From Paraburkholderia sp. PGU19 (GTDB taxonomy: Bacteria > Pseudomonadota > Gammaproteobacteria > Burkholderiales > Burkholderiaceae): a DNA stretch of 64,000 nt. The notes under the pieces were generated by a model. That model saw nothing but the letters and a program-made list of their open reading frames with translations, was not told the DNA's origin and did not search any database. A program made the position numbers and the translations under genes. This document shows, one piece after another, positions 41,882 through 50,612 of this stretch (position 1 is the first letter of the stretch; the number at the start of each line of letters is the position of its first letter). The stretch lies in assembly GCF_013426915.1 (NCBI RefSeq), contig NZ_AP023183.1, forward strand, positions 1 through 64,000. The letters run 5' to 3'.

Positions 41882-43115
41882 GCGCGCGAACCTCATTTGT
41901 GTTCGGCGATGCGTACTTCTTTAATTCGTTCAGCGCGATAACCCGGTTATGGACCTCGTCGGGACCATCGCCGATCCGCATGACCCGGAGACGCGCGAAG
42001 GTATACGCCAAGCCGAAATCGTCGCACATGCCGGCAGCACCAAACGCCTGCTGGACAACGTCACACAGACGCTGGGCCAATTCTGGAACGATCACCTTAA
42101 TCTGGGAGATTTCGCTGCGGGCATTCTTCACGCCGACTTTATCCATGAGCCAGGCTGTCTTATAGACAAGAAGCCTGCTCATTTCGATATTAATGCGGGC
42201 TCGAGCGATGCGTTCCTGCCAGACTCCTTCGTCCGAAAGGCGCTTGCCGAATGCGACCCGCGAAGATAGCCGCGTACACAATTTTTCGAGGAGGCGTTCC
42301 GAAACACCGATGATCCGCATGGCGTGGTGTATTCGGCCGGGCCCCAAACGGCCTTGCGCGATTTCGAAGCCACGGCCTTCACCAAGTATGACGTTTTCGG
42401 CAGGCACTCGAACATTCTCGAAGAGAATCTCGCCGTGCCCGTGCGGGCGGTCATAGTAGCCGAAGATCGGCAGCGGCCGGACGAACTTCACGCCGGGCGT
42501 GTCGGGCTCCACCAGGACTTGTGTCTGTTGCAGATGACGTGGGGCGTTCGGGTCGCTCTTACCCATCACGATCATGATTTTCATTCGCGGGTTGAAAGCG
42601 TTGGTGATCCACCACTTCCTGCCATTGATGACGTATTCATCACCATCGCGTTCGATCCGGGTCTCGACATTGGTTGCATCGGAAGACGCCACCGCCGGCT
42701 CGGTCATCGCAAAGCAGGATTTGATCTCGCCGGCCAGCATGGGCTTCAGCCATTTCTCTTGCTGCTCCGGGCTACCAAACAGCGAAAGGACATCCATGTT
42801 GCCGCTGTCCGGTGCGTTGCAGTTGAACACTTCCGATGCCCAATGGACCCGACCTAACGCTTCGGCAACGGGCGCATAGTCGAGATTGCTCAGGCCCGGC
42901 CCGTGGCGCGGATCGTGGATGTGCATGTTCCATAGCCCGGCTTCTCTTGCCTTCTGCTGAAGTTCCAGCATGATGGGCGGAACGCGCCAAGGATCGTCGC
43001 ACTCATGCCCGAGCTGTTCCTCGTAGAGCGCCTCGTTCGGATAAATGTGTTCGCTGAGAAACGTCTGTACTCGCGCGAGCCACTCTTGCCCGCGCGGACT
43101 AAAGTCGAAATCCAT
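41874..43115 (-). CDS. Acyl-CoA dehydrogenase (ACAD10/11-like)
   Basis: This 413-aa FAD enzyme has MTEPAVASSDATNVETRIERDGDEYVI with NGRKWWITNAFNPRMKIMIVMG, ARARINIEMSRLLVYKTAWLMD, and the C-terminal RVMRIGDGPDEVHNRVIALNELKKY. The GPDEVHNR ending is typical of the ACAD11-like branch that pairs with an APH-type kinase, which is the next gene with an overlapping start. It belongs to the CoA ligase/Rieske operon. It may eliminate phosphate from a 4-phosphoacyl-CoA or simply desaturate an acyl-CoA. Confidence 0.92.
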   Translation of the reverse strand: MDFDFSPRGQEWLARVQTFLSEHIYPNEALYEEQLGHECDDPWRVPPIMLELQQKAREAGLWNMHIHDPRHGPGLSNLDYAPVAEALGRVHWASEVFNCNAPDSGNMDVLSLFGSPEQQEKWLKPMLAGEIKSCFAMTEPAVASSDATNVETRIERDGDEYVINGRKWWITNAFNPRMKIMIVMGKSDPNAPRHLQQTQVLVEPDTPGVKFVRPLPIFGYYDRPHGHGEILFENVRVPAENVILGEGRGFEIAQGRLGPGRIHHAMRIIGVSERLLEKLCTRLSSRVAFGKRLSDEGVWQERIARARINIEMSRLLVYKTAWLMDKVGVKNARSEISQIKVIVPELAQRLCDVVQQAFGAAGMCDDFGLAYTFARLRVMRIGDGPDEVHNRVIALNELKKYASPNTNEVRAHE

Positions 43116-43151
43116 CTAGGGCCCCTTCGTCGACCTGTGCGGAAGAGCGAG

Positions 43152-43550
43152 TTAAACGAATTCCACTCCAAGGGACTGGGTCGGAAGGTGAACCTCAGAC
43201 TTCCCAGCCGGATAGAGATCGAAGACGCTCCTATCCACCTTCATGCCGCTGAATTGCTCAATGATCATCGGCCCGGTACAACATTCGAGCATGCGGACGC
43301 TGTGCTTTTGAAACTCCGGCTCTTTGCGCAGCCGCTCAAGGATCTCCTCGCTCTTCCACGCAGCAATCACCACCCAAGTGTTTGGATCACGAGCCCATCC
43401 GTGGAATGCAAAATGCGCATGTTCTTCATACCATGGTTCGGCGAACGCGAACATATCGTTAAGCGCCGACAAGAACTCTTCGCGGCGCGCCGGATCTACC
43501 GGGTACCTTGCCAGAAAGCAATTCGAATTATGGAACCATCCTTTCGCCAT
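43152..43550 (-). CDS. ABM-like ferredoxin-fold protein, paralogue of 21488-21886
   Basis: This 132-aa protein is the same length as its counterpart at 21488. It contains NCFLARYPVDPARREEFLSAL, FHGWARDPNTWVVIAAWKSEE, MIIEQFSGMKVDRSVFDLYPAG. The start at 43550 has GGAGAC 7 nt upstream; the frame is open further upstream but without family similarity. Its position directly downstream of the Rieske oxygenase suggests an accessory role in ring or side-chain oxidation. Biochemical function unknown. Confidence 0.8.
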   Translation of the reverse strand: MAKGWFHNSNCFLARYPVDPARREEFLSALNDMFAFAEPWYEEHAHFAFHGWARDPNTWVVIAAWKSEEILERLRKEPEFQKHSVRMLECCTGPMIIEQFSGMKVDRSVFDLYPAGKSEVHLPTQSLGVEFV

Positions 43551-43716
43551 TTTTTGTCTCCTGAAAATGCGGGTACCCAGAGGTGCAGTACCTACGTTTG
43601 CGAAACCCATATCTGTCGGTTCACCAGATTCTGTTGCGGCTGCCTGCGCGCCAATTTTCGGATCGGGGTTCATCACGCTCGCTAACCACATTGCCCGGCT
43701 TGCGAGCCTTGGGAAT

Positions 43717-45102
43717 TCACCCGCGGCCAATGAGCCGGTCGATCTCGGCATGGTAGTGCCGGATACGACACTCCGATTCTGATAGAACGTAACCGTCAAA
43801 CGCCATGGATTCGATACCTTTTTGCACTTCCGGCACTCGCGCGGCGTCTTGCGCCAATACGGAACCGAAATCGGCAAGGGTTTGCGGGATGATTTTCGCT
43901 GGCCGCTCCGATCCATCCCAGCCCGGCGGCGACATAGCCTCGGGCCCGAATTGGCCGGGGTCCATCACCATGTCCTGCGTTCCCCCCACCGGCAGGCACA
44001 GTGAGATCGCCCGGTAATAACTCTTGCTAGGATCACTTTCGTGCGGCGAAAAAATCTGGATCAGAAGTGCGTCGCTGAATGCGTTGACCGTAATGTTCGG
44101 GAACACAAAATAGTTCCAGTCATCGTTGATCTGTGCGTCACTTAGACGGTCGAAATGCGTGTATCCGTGGCGCTGCGCCCATTTTCTCCGAACATCGACG
44201 AGCGCCTTGTAGTATTCATGGCCTTTCAGATCGGCGTAGTCGTCCGGATTGCCACCATAGAACTGCAGGAAACCCTTGAGCGCATCGGTCACTGTTTCCC
44301 GATCCTCATTCCTGCTTGTAACGTAGCCGACGGGGATGATCATCCGGCTATTGCCATTAGAGTAAAGGTCGTACTGGCACTCGAGAGTCTCGGTGAACGT
44401 GAGCAGCTGAGGATGCACGTCGTCGGCGTGATAAAACTCAATGAAGGCATCGAGGGCCGTTTTCCAGTTCGCGTTCCAGCACGTTTCGATGTCGCGGATC
44501 ACCCGATACTTTTCGAAGGGGTAGGGCGCCAGGTGCTTCGGGATAATATCCAGATGTTCTGCCAGCGACTTGCCTGAAGGGGCGACACTGATGAACACCA
44601 GGCTGTTCCAGACGCCGCAGCGGATGGGTTTTAAGCCCGGGCGATGTGTGACGGCTTCCTTTCGGAAGAGGAATTCGTCTCGGATTTCTACATTCTTGCC
44701 ATCGAGACCGAACTTCCAGCCATGAAAGTCGCATTGAAAGCAGCTTCCGTTTCCTGCGTTGCCGAAGTCGGCATGAACGATACGGTTGCCGCGATGCGGG
44801 CAGAGGTTGAAGTATGCCGCAATACCGTCATCGCCCTCGGCGTTACGGACGACGATGAACGATTCCTTGCCCAATTCAACCTTGAACCAGTCACCGATGT
44901 TCGGGATGTCATGTGCGAGCCCTGCAAATACCCAGCTCCTGGTCCACATGTGCTCCCATTCGAGTGCCGCTTCCTCATGCGTGTAATAACGCCGCGGGTC
45001 GATGCGTGCCTTGCCATTGTCGACATAAGGCGCCTTGGCTGCGGGGCTGCCGGGTTCAGCGTCTGGATAGGCCACAAAGCCCGTTTTGTAGTCGTAATTC
45101 AT
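43717..45102 (-). CDS. Rieske non-heme iron oxygenase, alpha subunit
   Basis: This 461-aa ring-hydroxylating-type oxygenase has a Rieske [2Fe-2S] domain with C-P-H (LCPHRGNRIVH) and C-x2-H (CDFHGWKFG). The mononuclear iron site is in NWKTALDAFIEFYHADDVHPQLLTF, where two His are visible, with a later Asp/Asn region (QINDDWNYFVFPN). The start at 45102 has GAGGAGAC upstream; a GTG at 45108 is possible. No beta subunit, ferredoxin or reductase gene is adjacent, so it may be an alpha-only (O-demethylase or alicyclic hydroxylase-like) enzyme using shared electron carriers. The substrate is unknown. Confidence 0.9.
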   Translation of the reverse strand: MNYDYKTGFVAYPDAEPGSPAAKAPYVDNGKARIDPRRYYTHEEAALEWEHMWTRSWVFAGLAHDIPNIGDWFKVELGKESFIVVRNAEGDDGIAAYFNLCPHRGNRIVHADFGNAGNGSCFQCDFHGWKFGLDGKNVEIRDEFLFRKEAVTHRPGLKPIRCGVWNSLVFISVAPSGKSLAEHLDIIPKHLAPYPFEKYRVIRDIETCWNANWKTALDAFIEFYHADDVHPQLLTFTETLECQYDLYSNGNSRMIIPVGYVTSRNEDRETVTDALKGFLQFYGGNPDDYADLKGHEYYKALVDVRRKWAQRHGYTHFDRLSDAQINDDWNYFVFPNITVNAFSDALLIQIFSPHESDPSKSYYRAISLCLPVGGTQDMVMDPGQFGPEAMSPPGWDGSERPAKIIPQTLADFGSVLAQDAARVPEVQKGIESMAFDGYVLSESECRIRHYHAEIDRLIGRG

Positions 45103-45166
45103 TGCCACCGTCTCCTCGCAAAAGCAGATTACAGGCTGCCGGCAAATTCCAGCGATGCCGTGAAGT

Positions 45167-46261
45167 TCATGTCCGCGTTTCTTCTTGGGCTACAAGCCCG
45201 GGAAAGGTGCGGAGGTAAGCGATAAACTCTTGACTCACACCCTGATCCTGCAGGTGTTGCACCGCTATTGGCTGTGGCGGAGAATCGTAGTTCGAATCGC
45301 GCCGCACTCGCTCAGGGAAGTCGTGGCGCAGAATGCCTGCGCGGCCGATCGTGACAAAATCGCAGCCAGCTTCAATCACGCTCGCCGCCAGTGCGGCACT
45401 CATCACCTTGCCTGCGGCGCCCAACCGGACGTTCCCACGCGGGAGCTCCGTGAAGTAACTCAATAGCGTCCGCCCATGGAATTCCTCTTCGTGGGGTTGT
45501 TTCGTCACGTCCCACAGCGACAGGTCCAGATAATCGATCTGTTCCTTCCGCATGATTTCCGCTGCCAGCTCCCGTGCCTCGGCAAGGCGCATTCCGAAGC
45601 GCTCCGGCGAGAGGCGAAGTCCAATCTGAAAGTCGTCGCCGCACTGACCACGGATTCCGTCAATGACCTCCAACATGAGTCGCGAGCGATTTTCGAAGCT
45701 TCCACCGTAGCGGTCATCGCGCTGGTTAATGATCGGCGACAGGAATTGCGCGAGGATGTAACCGTGAGCGCCATGTATTTCGACTCCATCGAAACCTGCT
45801 TTTTTCGCACGAAGTGCTGCCGCGACAAAGTCGTCCCGCAACTCTTCCACCTCACTCAAGCTCAGCGCTCTGGCGCCGTTACGTGTATTGTGCGAGGGAG
45901 AGACGGGGGTGCCGATCAGTTCAGGAGAAGCGCGATCACCACCATGATAGAGCTGCACGGCAGAAACGCAGTCGTGCGCGCGAATGGTGCTCGCGAGGCG
46001 GACGAGTCCCTCAATGTGCTGATCACTGAAAACTCCGAGTTGGCCAGGATACCCCTGTCCGACGGGTTGGACGGGGGCAGCCGCGGTCATTACCAGTGCA
46101 AAACCTCCCTCTGCACGCATCTCCAGCCAACGGATTTCGTCGTCGGATAGACGACCGTCGGCAAAACTTTGCTGGTTGGTAAGCGGTGCAAGCATGAATC
46201 GATTCTTCATTGCTGGGCCCCGCGCCAGCGACAGTGGCTCAAAGAGTCTGTCATGCGACAT
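45167..46261 (-). CDS. Old yellow enzyme / NADH:flavin oxidoreductase
   Basis: This 364-aa FMN-binding TIM-barrel enzyme has FEPLSLARGPAMKNRFMLAPLTN at the N-terminus and VSAVQLYHGGDRAS. The catalytic region is GFDGVEIHGAHGYILAQFLSP with NQRDDRYGGSFENR, and GCDFVTIGRAGILRHDFPERV closes the phosphate site. It lacks the C-terminal FeS/NADH domains of dienoyl-CoA reductase, so it is a classical-length OYE that reduces activated C=C bonds. GGAG precedes ATG 46261; earlier Mets are possible. It is cotranscribed with the Rieske oxygenase (64-bp gap). Confidence 0.9.
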   Translation of the reverse strand: MSHDRLFEPLSLARGPAMKNRFMLAPLTNQQSFADGRLSDDEIRWLEMRAEGGFALVMTAAAPVQPVGQGYPGQLGVFSDQHIEGLVRLASTIRAHDCVSAVQLYHGGDRASPELIGTPVSPSHNTRNGARALSLSEVEELRDDFVAAALRAKKAGFDGVEIHGAHGYILAQFLSPIINQRDDRYGGSFENRSRLMLEVIDGIRGQCGDDFQIGLRLSPERFGMRLAEARELAAEIMRKEQIDYLDLSLWDVTKQPHEEEFHGRTLLSYFTELPRGNVRLGAAGKVMSAALAASVIEAGCDFVTIGRAGILRHDFPERVRRDSNYDSPPQPIAVQHLQDQGVSQEFIAYLRTFPGLVAQEETRT

Positions 46262-46666
46262 CATCGTCTCCAATCAGAGCCAACTCACTGCGTTCAGTCG
46301 CTTGCCCGGCGCCGATGGACGGCGTCCGCACCGGGAACAACAACGCGTTGTCCATATTGCAATCCCTCGTGATCAGATCAAAATCAAGCAACGTCGATTC
46401 GCCGTTGCAGGAGTCCCCGACTTTCTTGCAGGCAGCCACAATGGAGGGCCGCGGAGAAGGGCATGTTGTCCTTTCTTTTGATACCGTAGCATACGATATA
46501 GCTATACACAATATCGCTTCTCATCGACCGCTTCCTCTGCATCAGCGCTGTACGTGCGTGACTTTTCAACCCGTTCCATCCCATTGTGTCCGGCAGCCGA
46601 AAAAGAGTAGCGTCGCGGTTTGCCTGGATGTCGTCGGGACAGCGACGCGCTAATAGAGCGCGTCGT
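46262..46666. promoter_or_regulatory. 405-bp gap upstream of the OYE gene with AT-rich promoter-like patch
   Basis: No convincing gene. An AT-rich segment (46471-46520) contains GATACCGTAGCATAC (46480-46494), whose reverse complement starts GTATGC like the island's 14-mer palindrome. ATATAGCTATAC follows. It suggests a separate promoter for the OYE-Rieske part of the operon, about 220 bp from the OYE start. Confidence 0.4.
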
Positions 46667-48244
46667 TCATTGTGCGTGAGTCCGCAGCAAGTCGCGCAGA
46701 ACGAACTTTTGAACCTTGCCTGTGGCCGTGACCGGCATCGCATCTACAAAGCGCCAGATGCGGGGTATTTTGTGGCGTGCGATCCGGCCGTCCAGAAAAG
46801 CGTTCAACGCTTCAGCATCGCAGCTATGCCCCTGCTTGAGGACAACTGCGGCGGCTACCTGCTCGCCCCATTTCTCGTCGGGCACGCCAAACACAGCCGA
46901 CTGGAGCACTGCCGGATGTTGCGCCAGCAGGTCTTCAATCTCGCGCGGATAGATGTTTTCGCCGCCGCGGATGATCATGTCTTTCAGGCGGCCGGTGAGC
47001 TGCACGTAGCCATCCGGGCGCAGGATGCCGAGGTCTCCCGTGTGCACCCAGCCGTCACCATCGATCGCCTCGCGCGTTTTTTCTGGCATGCGAAAGTATT
47101 CCAGCATGCGACAAGGCGTTTTCACGCAAATCTCGCCGGCTTCTCCGACTGCCACGGCGGCGCCGTCGGGCCCCAGGATTTTCACTTCCGACTGCGATAG
47201 CGGCGCGCCGACGCTCTGCGTCAGCAACTCAATGCTGTCGCCGCGGCGGGAAAGACACATCGCGCCGCCGGCCTCGGTCTGACCGAACACGACCATCGGT
47301 TCACATCCAAAGCGTTCATGGACCAGGCGGATCAATTCGGGCACCACAACGGTGCCTCCAGTAATCAGTACCTCTAACTGAGAAAGGTCAGTTTGATCGA
47401 ACTGCTCGCTTTCGATCGCGGCGAGAATCATCGTCGGCACTGCCATTGTCATTCGCACGCGGTAACGCTCGAGCGCATCTAGCATCGCCTCGGGATTGAA
47501 CTCGGGCAAGAGTACCTGTGTCCCGAGGCTTGCCATACAGCCGAGCGTCATGGTCACACTTCCGCCGACGTGGAACATCGGCATTACTGTGAGCCAGGCG
47601 GAGCCCTCGGCCATGCCGATGCGCGCCTGCGTGAAGCGGGCATTGTTCACGACACCGGCGTGGCTGAGGACGGCGCCCTTTGGTTTCCCCGTCGTGCCAG
47701 AGGTGAAAATGATCAATGCTGGCGCTTCGGGCTGTACCGTCGGAAGTGACGGTGGCGTGTCGGCCGCACTGGCGACGAAGCCCTGCCACGCGTCAAGGTA
47801 GAACACCGATTCGAGCATGGGCAATTCCGGCCGCACCGCCTCCAGCACAGCGACGTTGTCCATCTTTCGGAACACGCGTTCAAGAAAGATGCCGCGCACC
47901 TCGGCCTGCTCGAGAAGGTACTTCAGTTCCTCGCCGCGGCACGCCGGATTAAGCGTCACGAGGACGATGCCGGCTAGAGCGCCACCCAGGTGCAACATTA
48001 GCAGGTTGGAACTCGCGCCCGCCCAAGTGGCGACGCGGTCGCCAGGGGCGAAGTGGGCGAGCAGCGCGGCGGCCGCTCGTTCGGCCTCGGCCTGCAGGTC
48101 GCGATATGTCCAGCGCTGTTCCTCGTGCCCTTCCGTGCGCGCCGGGACGATCAGAGCCGTAAGATCAGGTCGCTGCCGGCTAGCCGTGCGCAGCAGGTCG
48201 CCAATCGACCAAGGGAGGAAATCCATATCGGGCTCGCCGATCAT
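46667..48244 (-). CDS. AMP-forming acyl-CoA synthetase/ligase
   Basis: This 525-aa ANL-superfamily ligase activates a carboxylic acid to acyl-CoA through acyl-AMP. The P-loop-like motif is IIFTSGTTGKPKGAVLSH (about residues 170-187). VVFGQTEAGGAMCLS (A5), DGWVHTGDLGILRPDGYVQLTGR (A7-A8) and KDMIIRGGENIYPREIE follow, with the C-terminal Lys in ATGKVQKFVLRD. Length and motifs match medium/long-chain or steroid/terpenoid-acid CoA ligases. It is the first gene of the left-facing operon and a likely entry step. A palindrome lies 61 bp upstream. Confidence 0.92.
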   Translation of the reverse strand: MIGEPDMDFLPWSIGDLLRTASRQRPDLTALIVPARTEGHEEQRWTYRDLQAEAERAAAALLAHFAPGDRVATWAGASSNLLMLHLGGALAGIVLVTLNPACRGEELKYLLEQAEVRGIFLERVFRKMDNVAVLEAVRPELPMLESVFYLDAWQGFVASAADTPPSLPTVQPEAPALIIFTSGTTGKPKGAVLSHAGVVNNARFTQARIGMAEGSAWLTVMPMFHVGGSVTMTLGCMASLGTQVLLPEFNPEAMLDALERYRVRMTMAVPTMILAAIESEQFDQTDLSQLEVLITGGTVVVPELIRLVHERFGCEPMVVFGQTEAGGAMCLSRRGDSIELLTQSVGAPLSQSEVKILGPDGAAVAVGEAGEICVKTPCRMLEYFRMPEKTREAIDGDGWVHTGDLGILRPDGYVQLTGRLKDMIIRGGENIYPREIEDLLAQHPAVLQSAVFGVPDEKWGEQVAAAVVLKQGHSCDAEALNAFLDGRIARHKIPRIWRFVDAMPVTATGKVQKFVLRDLLRTHAQ

Positions 48245-48304
48245 GTAAGAGCGTCTCCGTGTCTTGTTTGTTGGACTGCATCGTCAATGGTACTGTACAA
48301 CACG

Positions 48305-48318
48305 GTATGGTGGGATAC
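48305..48318. promoter_or_regulatory. Candidate operator GTATGGTGGGATAC, copy 2
   Basis: It matches GTATGCATGGATAC in 12 of 14 positions and lies 61 bp upstream of the CoA ligase start, in the 418-bp divergent region 48245-48662. That region otherwise contains no gene that I can support. Confidence 0.45.
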
Positions 48319-48560
48319 AATAAATTAATGATGATTTGATCGCGCGGTGCTGGAGGCAAAATGCTCACTGCGGATTCCCTCCGGGAAAGTCAGTCTGTGT
48401 TGTGCAGAAGGTTTGGCGCCGCGCCACGATCTTTTTGCGCAAACCCCTTTGCATCTGCCGCTCGGCTTGTTGAGCGACAGACTGACCGTCGCATCGAGCG
48501 CAGGGCGCTTGGGGCAGTCGGGGTAGCGATCGATTGACATGGCCATACAGCATCTATATG

Positions 48561-48574
48561 GTATGCATGGATAC
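48561..48574. promoter_or_regulatory. Candidate operator GTATGCATGGATAC, copy 3
   Basis: Identical to 30302-30315 and extended here to a 16-bp near-palindrome (G-GTAT..ATAC-C). It lies 89 bp upstream of the next gene's start on the plus strand. With copies 1 and 2 it points to one regulator acting on several units of the island. Confidence 0.5.
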
Positions 48575-48662
48575 CAAGTGACCGGACGTATCGGCACTCG
48601 GCGCGCGTGCGGTGAAGTACCCGTCGTTTGATAAAGCTTCAGATTACCAGGAGATCGAATTC

Positions 48663-49409
48663 ATGAAAATCGGCGTTATCGGCACAGGTCACATAGGGAA
48701 GACCCTAGTCCAAAGGTTGAGCGCAGCCGGGCATGAGGTGAAGGTTGCTAACTCACGAGGACCGGACAGTATCGGGGCCGACGTGCTGGCCTTCGGGGGG
48801 CGTGCAGTCTTGTCTGCCGAAGCGTTAGTCGACGTTGACGTTGTGATCCTCTCGATTCCCCTGAATCGCATTCCTGAGATCGCGTCGCTGACCGCTGGCG
48901 TCCCACCGGAAGCAGTAATCGTTGATACTTCGAACTACTATCCCGTGCGTGACGGCAGCATCGGCGCGATCGATGCCGGGCAGGTCGAGAGTCTTTGGGT
49001 CACGGAGCAGTTGGGACGTCCGGTCGTCAAGGCATGGAACGCCATCGGCTCGGACTCTTTCGCGAAGAAAGGCAAGCCCGCAGGCAGTCCTGGTCGTATC
49101 GCTATCCCCGTTGCGGCCGACCGCGAAGCGGACCGCAAGGTCGGAATGGCTCTGGTGGAGGACACCGGGTTCGACGGATTCGATGCCGGTCCACTGGCTC
49201 AATCGTGGCGACAGCAGCCTGGTGCGCCTAGCTATTGCACTGACCTCACCCGCGAGGAGATGCCTGCGGCACTGGCCGCCGCCGAAAAAGCGCGATTGCC
49301 TAAGCGGCGCGATCTGTCATTTGCGGCAGTCATGGAACGGATCGAGGGAGTCGCATCGAATCCGGATGCCGAATACCTCGTCCGACTTAATCGGACGTTA
49401 TTTATGTGA
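48663..49409 (+). CDS. NAD(P)-binding reductase, COG2085 / F420H2:NADP-oxidoreductase-like
   Basis: This 248-aa Rossmann protein has MKIGVIGTGHIGKTLVQRLSAAGHEV at the N-terminus and VVILSIPLNRIPEI at the end of the fold. VVKAWNAIGSDSFAKKG is typical of the COG2085 family (Fno-like). The start at 48663 has AGGAGA upstream; a frame from 48612 lacks a site. Family members reduce NADP or other small carriers, but many occur in genomes without F420, so a cofactor cannot be assigned. It precedes an LLM flavoenzyme gene. Confidence 0.82.
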   Translation: MKIGVIGTGHIGKTLVQRLSAAGHEVKVANSRGPDSIGADVLAFGGRAVLSAEALVDVDVVILSIPLNRIPEIASLTAGVPPEAVIVDTSNYYPVRDGSIGAIDAGQVESLWVTEQLGRPVVKAWNAIGSDSFAKKGKPAGSPGRIAIPVAADREADRKVGMALVEDTGFDGFDAGPLAQSWRQQPGAPSYCTDLTREEMPAALAAAEKARLPKRRDLSFAAVMERIEGVASNPDAEYLVRLNRTLFM

Positions 49410-49576
49410 TTCCGCATTGCAATCCCTCATCAGGGGTTGCGACATGCATTCGTCCGATGGTTGGGCAATCCCGACAGCGAATTCCGGGTTTGTTATGACC
49501 TACGATGCAAATAAGACGCAGGTTGCTTTCTGAAGCGAGCATTCCGCGCCGGGACTAAATTCTGAACGGAGTTACC

Positions 49577-50488
49577 ATGCCATTAATCGGCCTTACCCTT
49601 GATCGCACGACCCATCAGTTGCCTGCGGAACAGCTTTCCAACCTGGTGACGAAGATAGAGCGACTTGGTTTTGAAAGCGTATGGCTGCTCGACTCGTTCG
49701 GGCGTGAACCGTTCTTGGCATGCGGATTCATGCTTTCGCGCACAAGCACATTGAAGGTGGCGACAGGGGTCGCGACCGTCTATGGCCGGGATCCGACAGG
49801 AGCTGTCCAAGCACTTCAAACGTTATCCGAGTTTTACCCTGGCCGATTTATCATGGGCCTCGGCGCCTCCAACCCAATTGTGATCGCCAAGCGCAAGGGC
49901 GAGTGGGTGGCACCACTGCCGAAGATGACCTCGTATCTCGAAGAGATGGCGGATGTGAAACTCATTTCCGCAATGCCCGAGCGTATGGCGCCCTTGTATA
50001 TTGCGGCCCACGCGCCCGGGCTGCAAAATCTGGCAACGAAGCATGCTCAGGGTATGGTCACATGGATGATGCCCAACCCCGTCATCAAGGAGGCGCGCGA
50101 ACGCGTAGGGGCGGCCCTGAACATTACGTCCCAGATCCTGTGTGTAATGACTTCCGATGCGAACGAGGCCCGATCCGTTGCTCGCGCGTATCTGGCGATG
50201 TACCTCGCGCTTCCGTACTATCAGACCGCCTTTGCCAAGGCTGGCTTCGACCCCAGTGATTGGAGCGAGGGCGGTAGTGACCGGCTTATCGACTCCATCA
50301 CCGCTTGGGGAAGTACTTCTGACATTCTTGCACGGGTAGAGGAATTCGGAAACGCCGGCGCCGACCGAGTGGTGCTCAATGTGGTTCACGAAGATGAAAC
50401 GCAACGCGTGGTCGGGAAGCCACCCGTCATCATCGGGGATTGGGAAGGTATTGAGGCCCTGTCCGCCATTATTCGTGAGAAACAGTAG
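49577..50488 (+). CDS. LLM-class (luciferase-like) flavin or F420-dependent oxidoreductase
   Basis: This 303-aa bacterial-luciferase-like TIM barrel has IERLGFESVWLLDSFGREPFLACG, TLKVATGVATVYGRDPTGAVQALQTL and FYPGRFIMGLGAS, with APLYIAAHAPGLQNLATKHAQGMVTW later on. The size and motifs fit the F420- or FMN-dependent branch (methylene-H4MPT-reductase/LLM family). GGAG precedes the ATG. Within the island it may oxidise an alcohol or reduce an enoyl/ketone intermediate. A link to the Fno-like and FbiB-like genes is noted but unproven. Confidence 0.87.
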   Translation: MPLIGLTLDRTTHQLPAEQLSNLVTKIERLGFESVWLLDSFGREPFLACGFMLSRTSTLKVATGVATVYGRDPTGAVQALQTLSEFYPGRFIMGLGASNPIVIAKRKGEWVAPLPKMTSYLEEMADVKLISAMPERMAPLYIAAHAPGLQNLATKHAQGMVTWMMPNPVIKEARERVGAALNITSQILCVMTSDANEARSVARAYLAMYLALPYYQTAFAKAGFDPSDWSEGGSDRLIDSITAWGSTSDILARVEEFGNAGADRVVLNVVHEDETQRVVGKPPVIIGDWEGIEALSAIIREKQ

Positions 50489-50612
50489 GGATGGTCAGCT
50501 TGCCATTTGCAAGACCGACATCCACCAAAGGCGACACTATCTGTCTGGACTGTTTGGGCCGGCCTCAAGACATGACGCCGGTAGCATCATGCCTCGATAG
50601 GGGGGAACACGA

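Noticed and set aside
48663..50488. Claiming F420-dependent metabolism
   Set aside because: Families named after F420 also use FMN or NADP in many bacteria; no F420 biosynthesis gene in the window.
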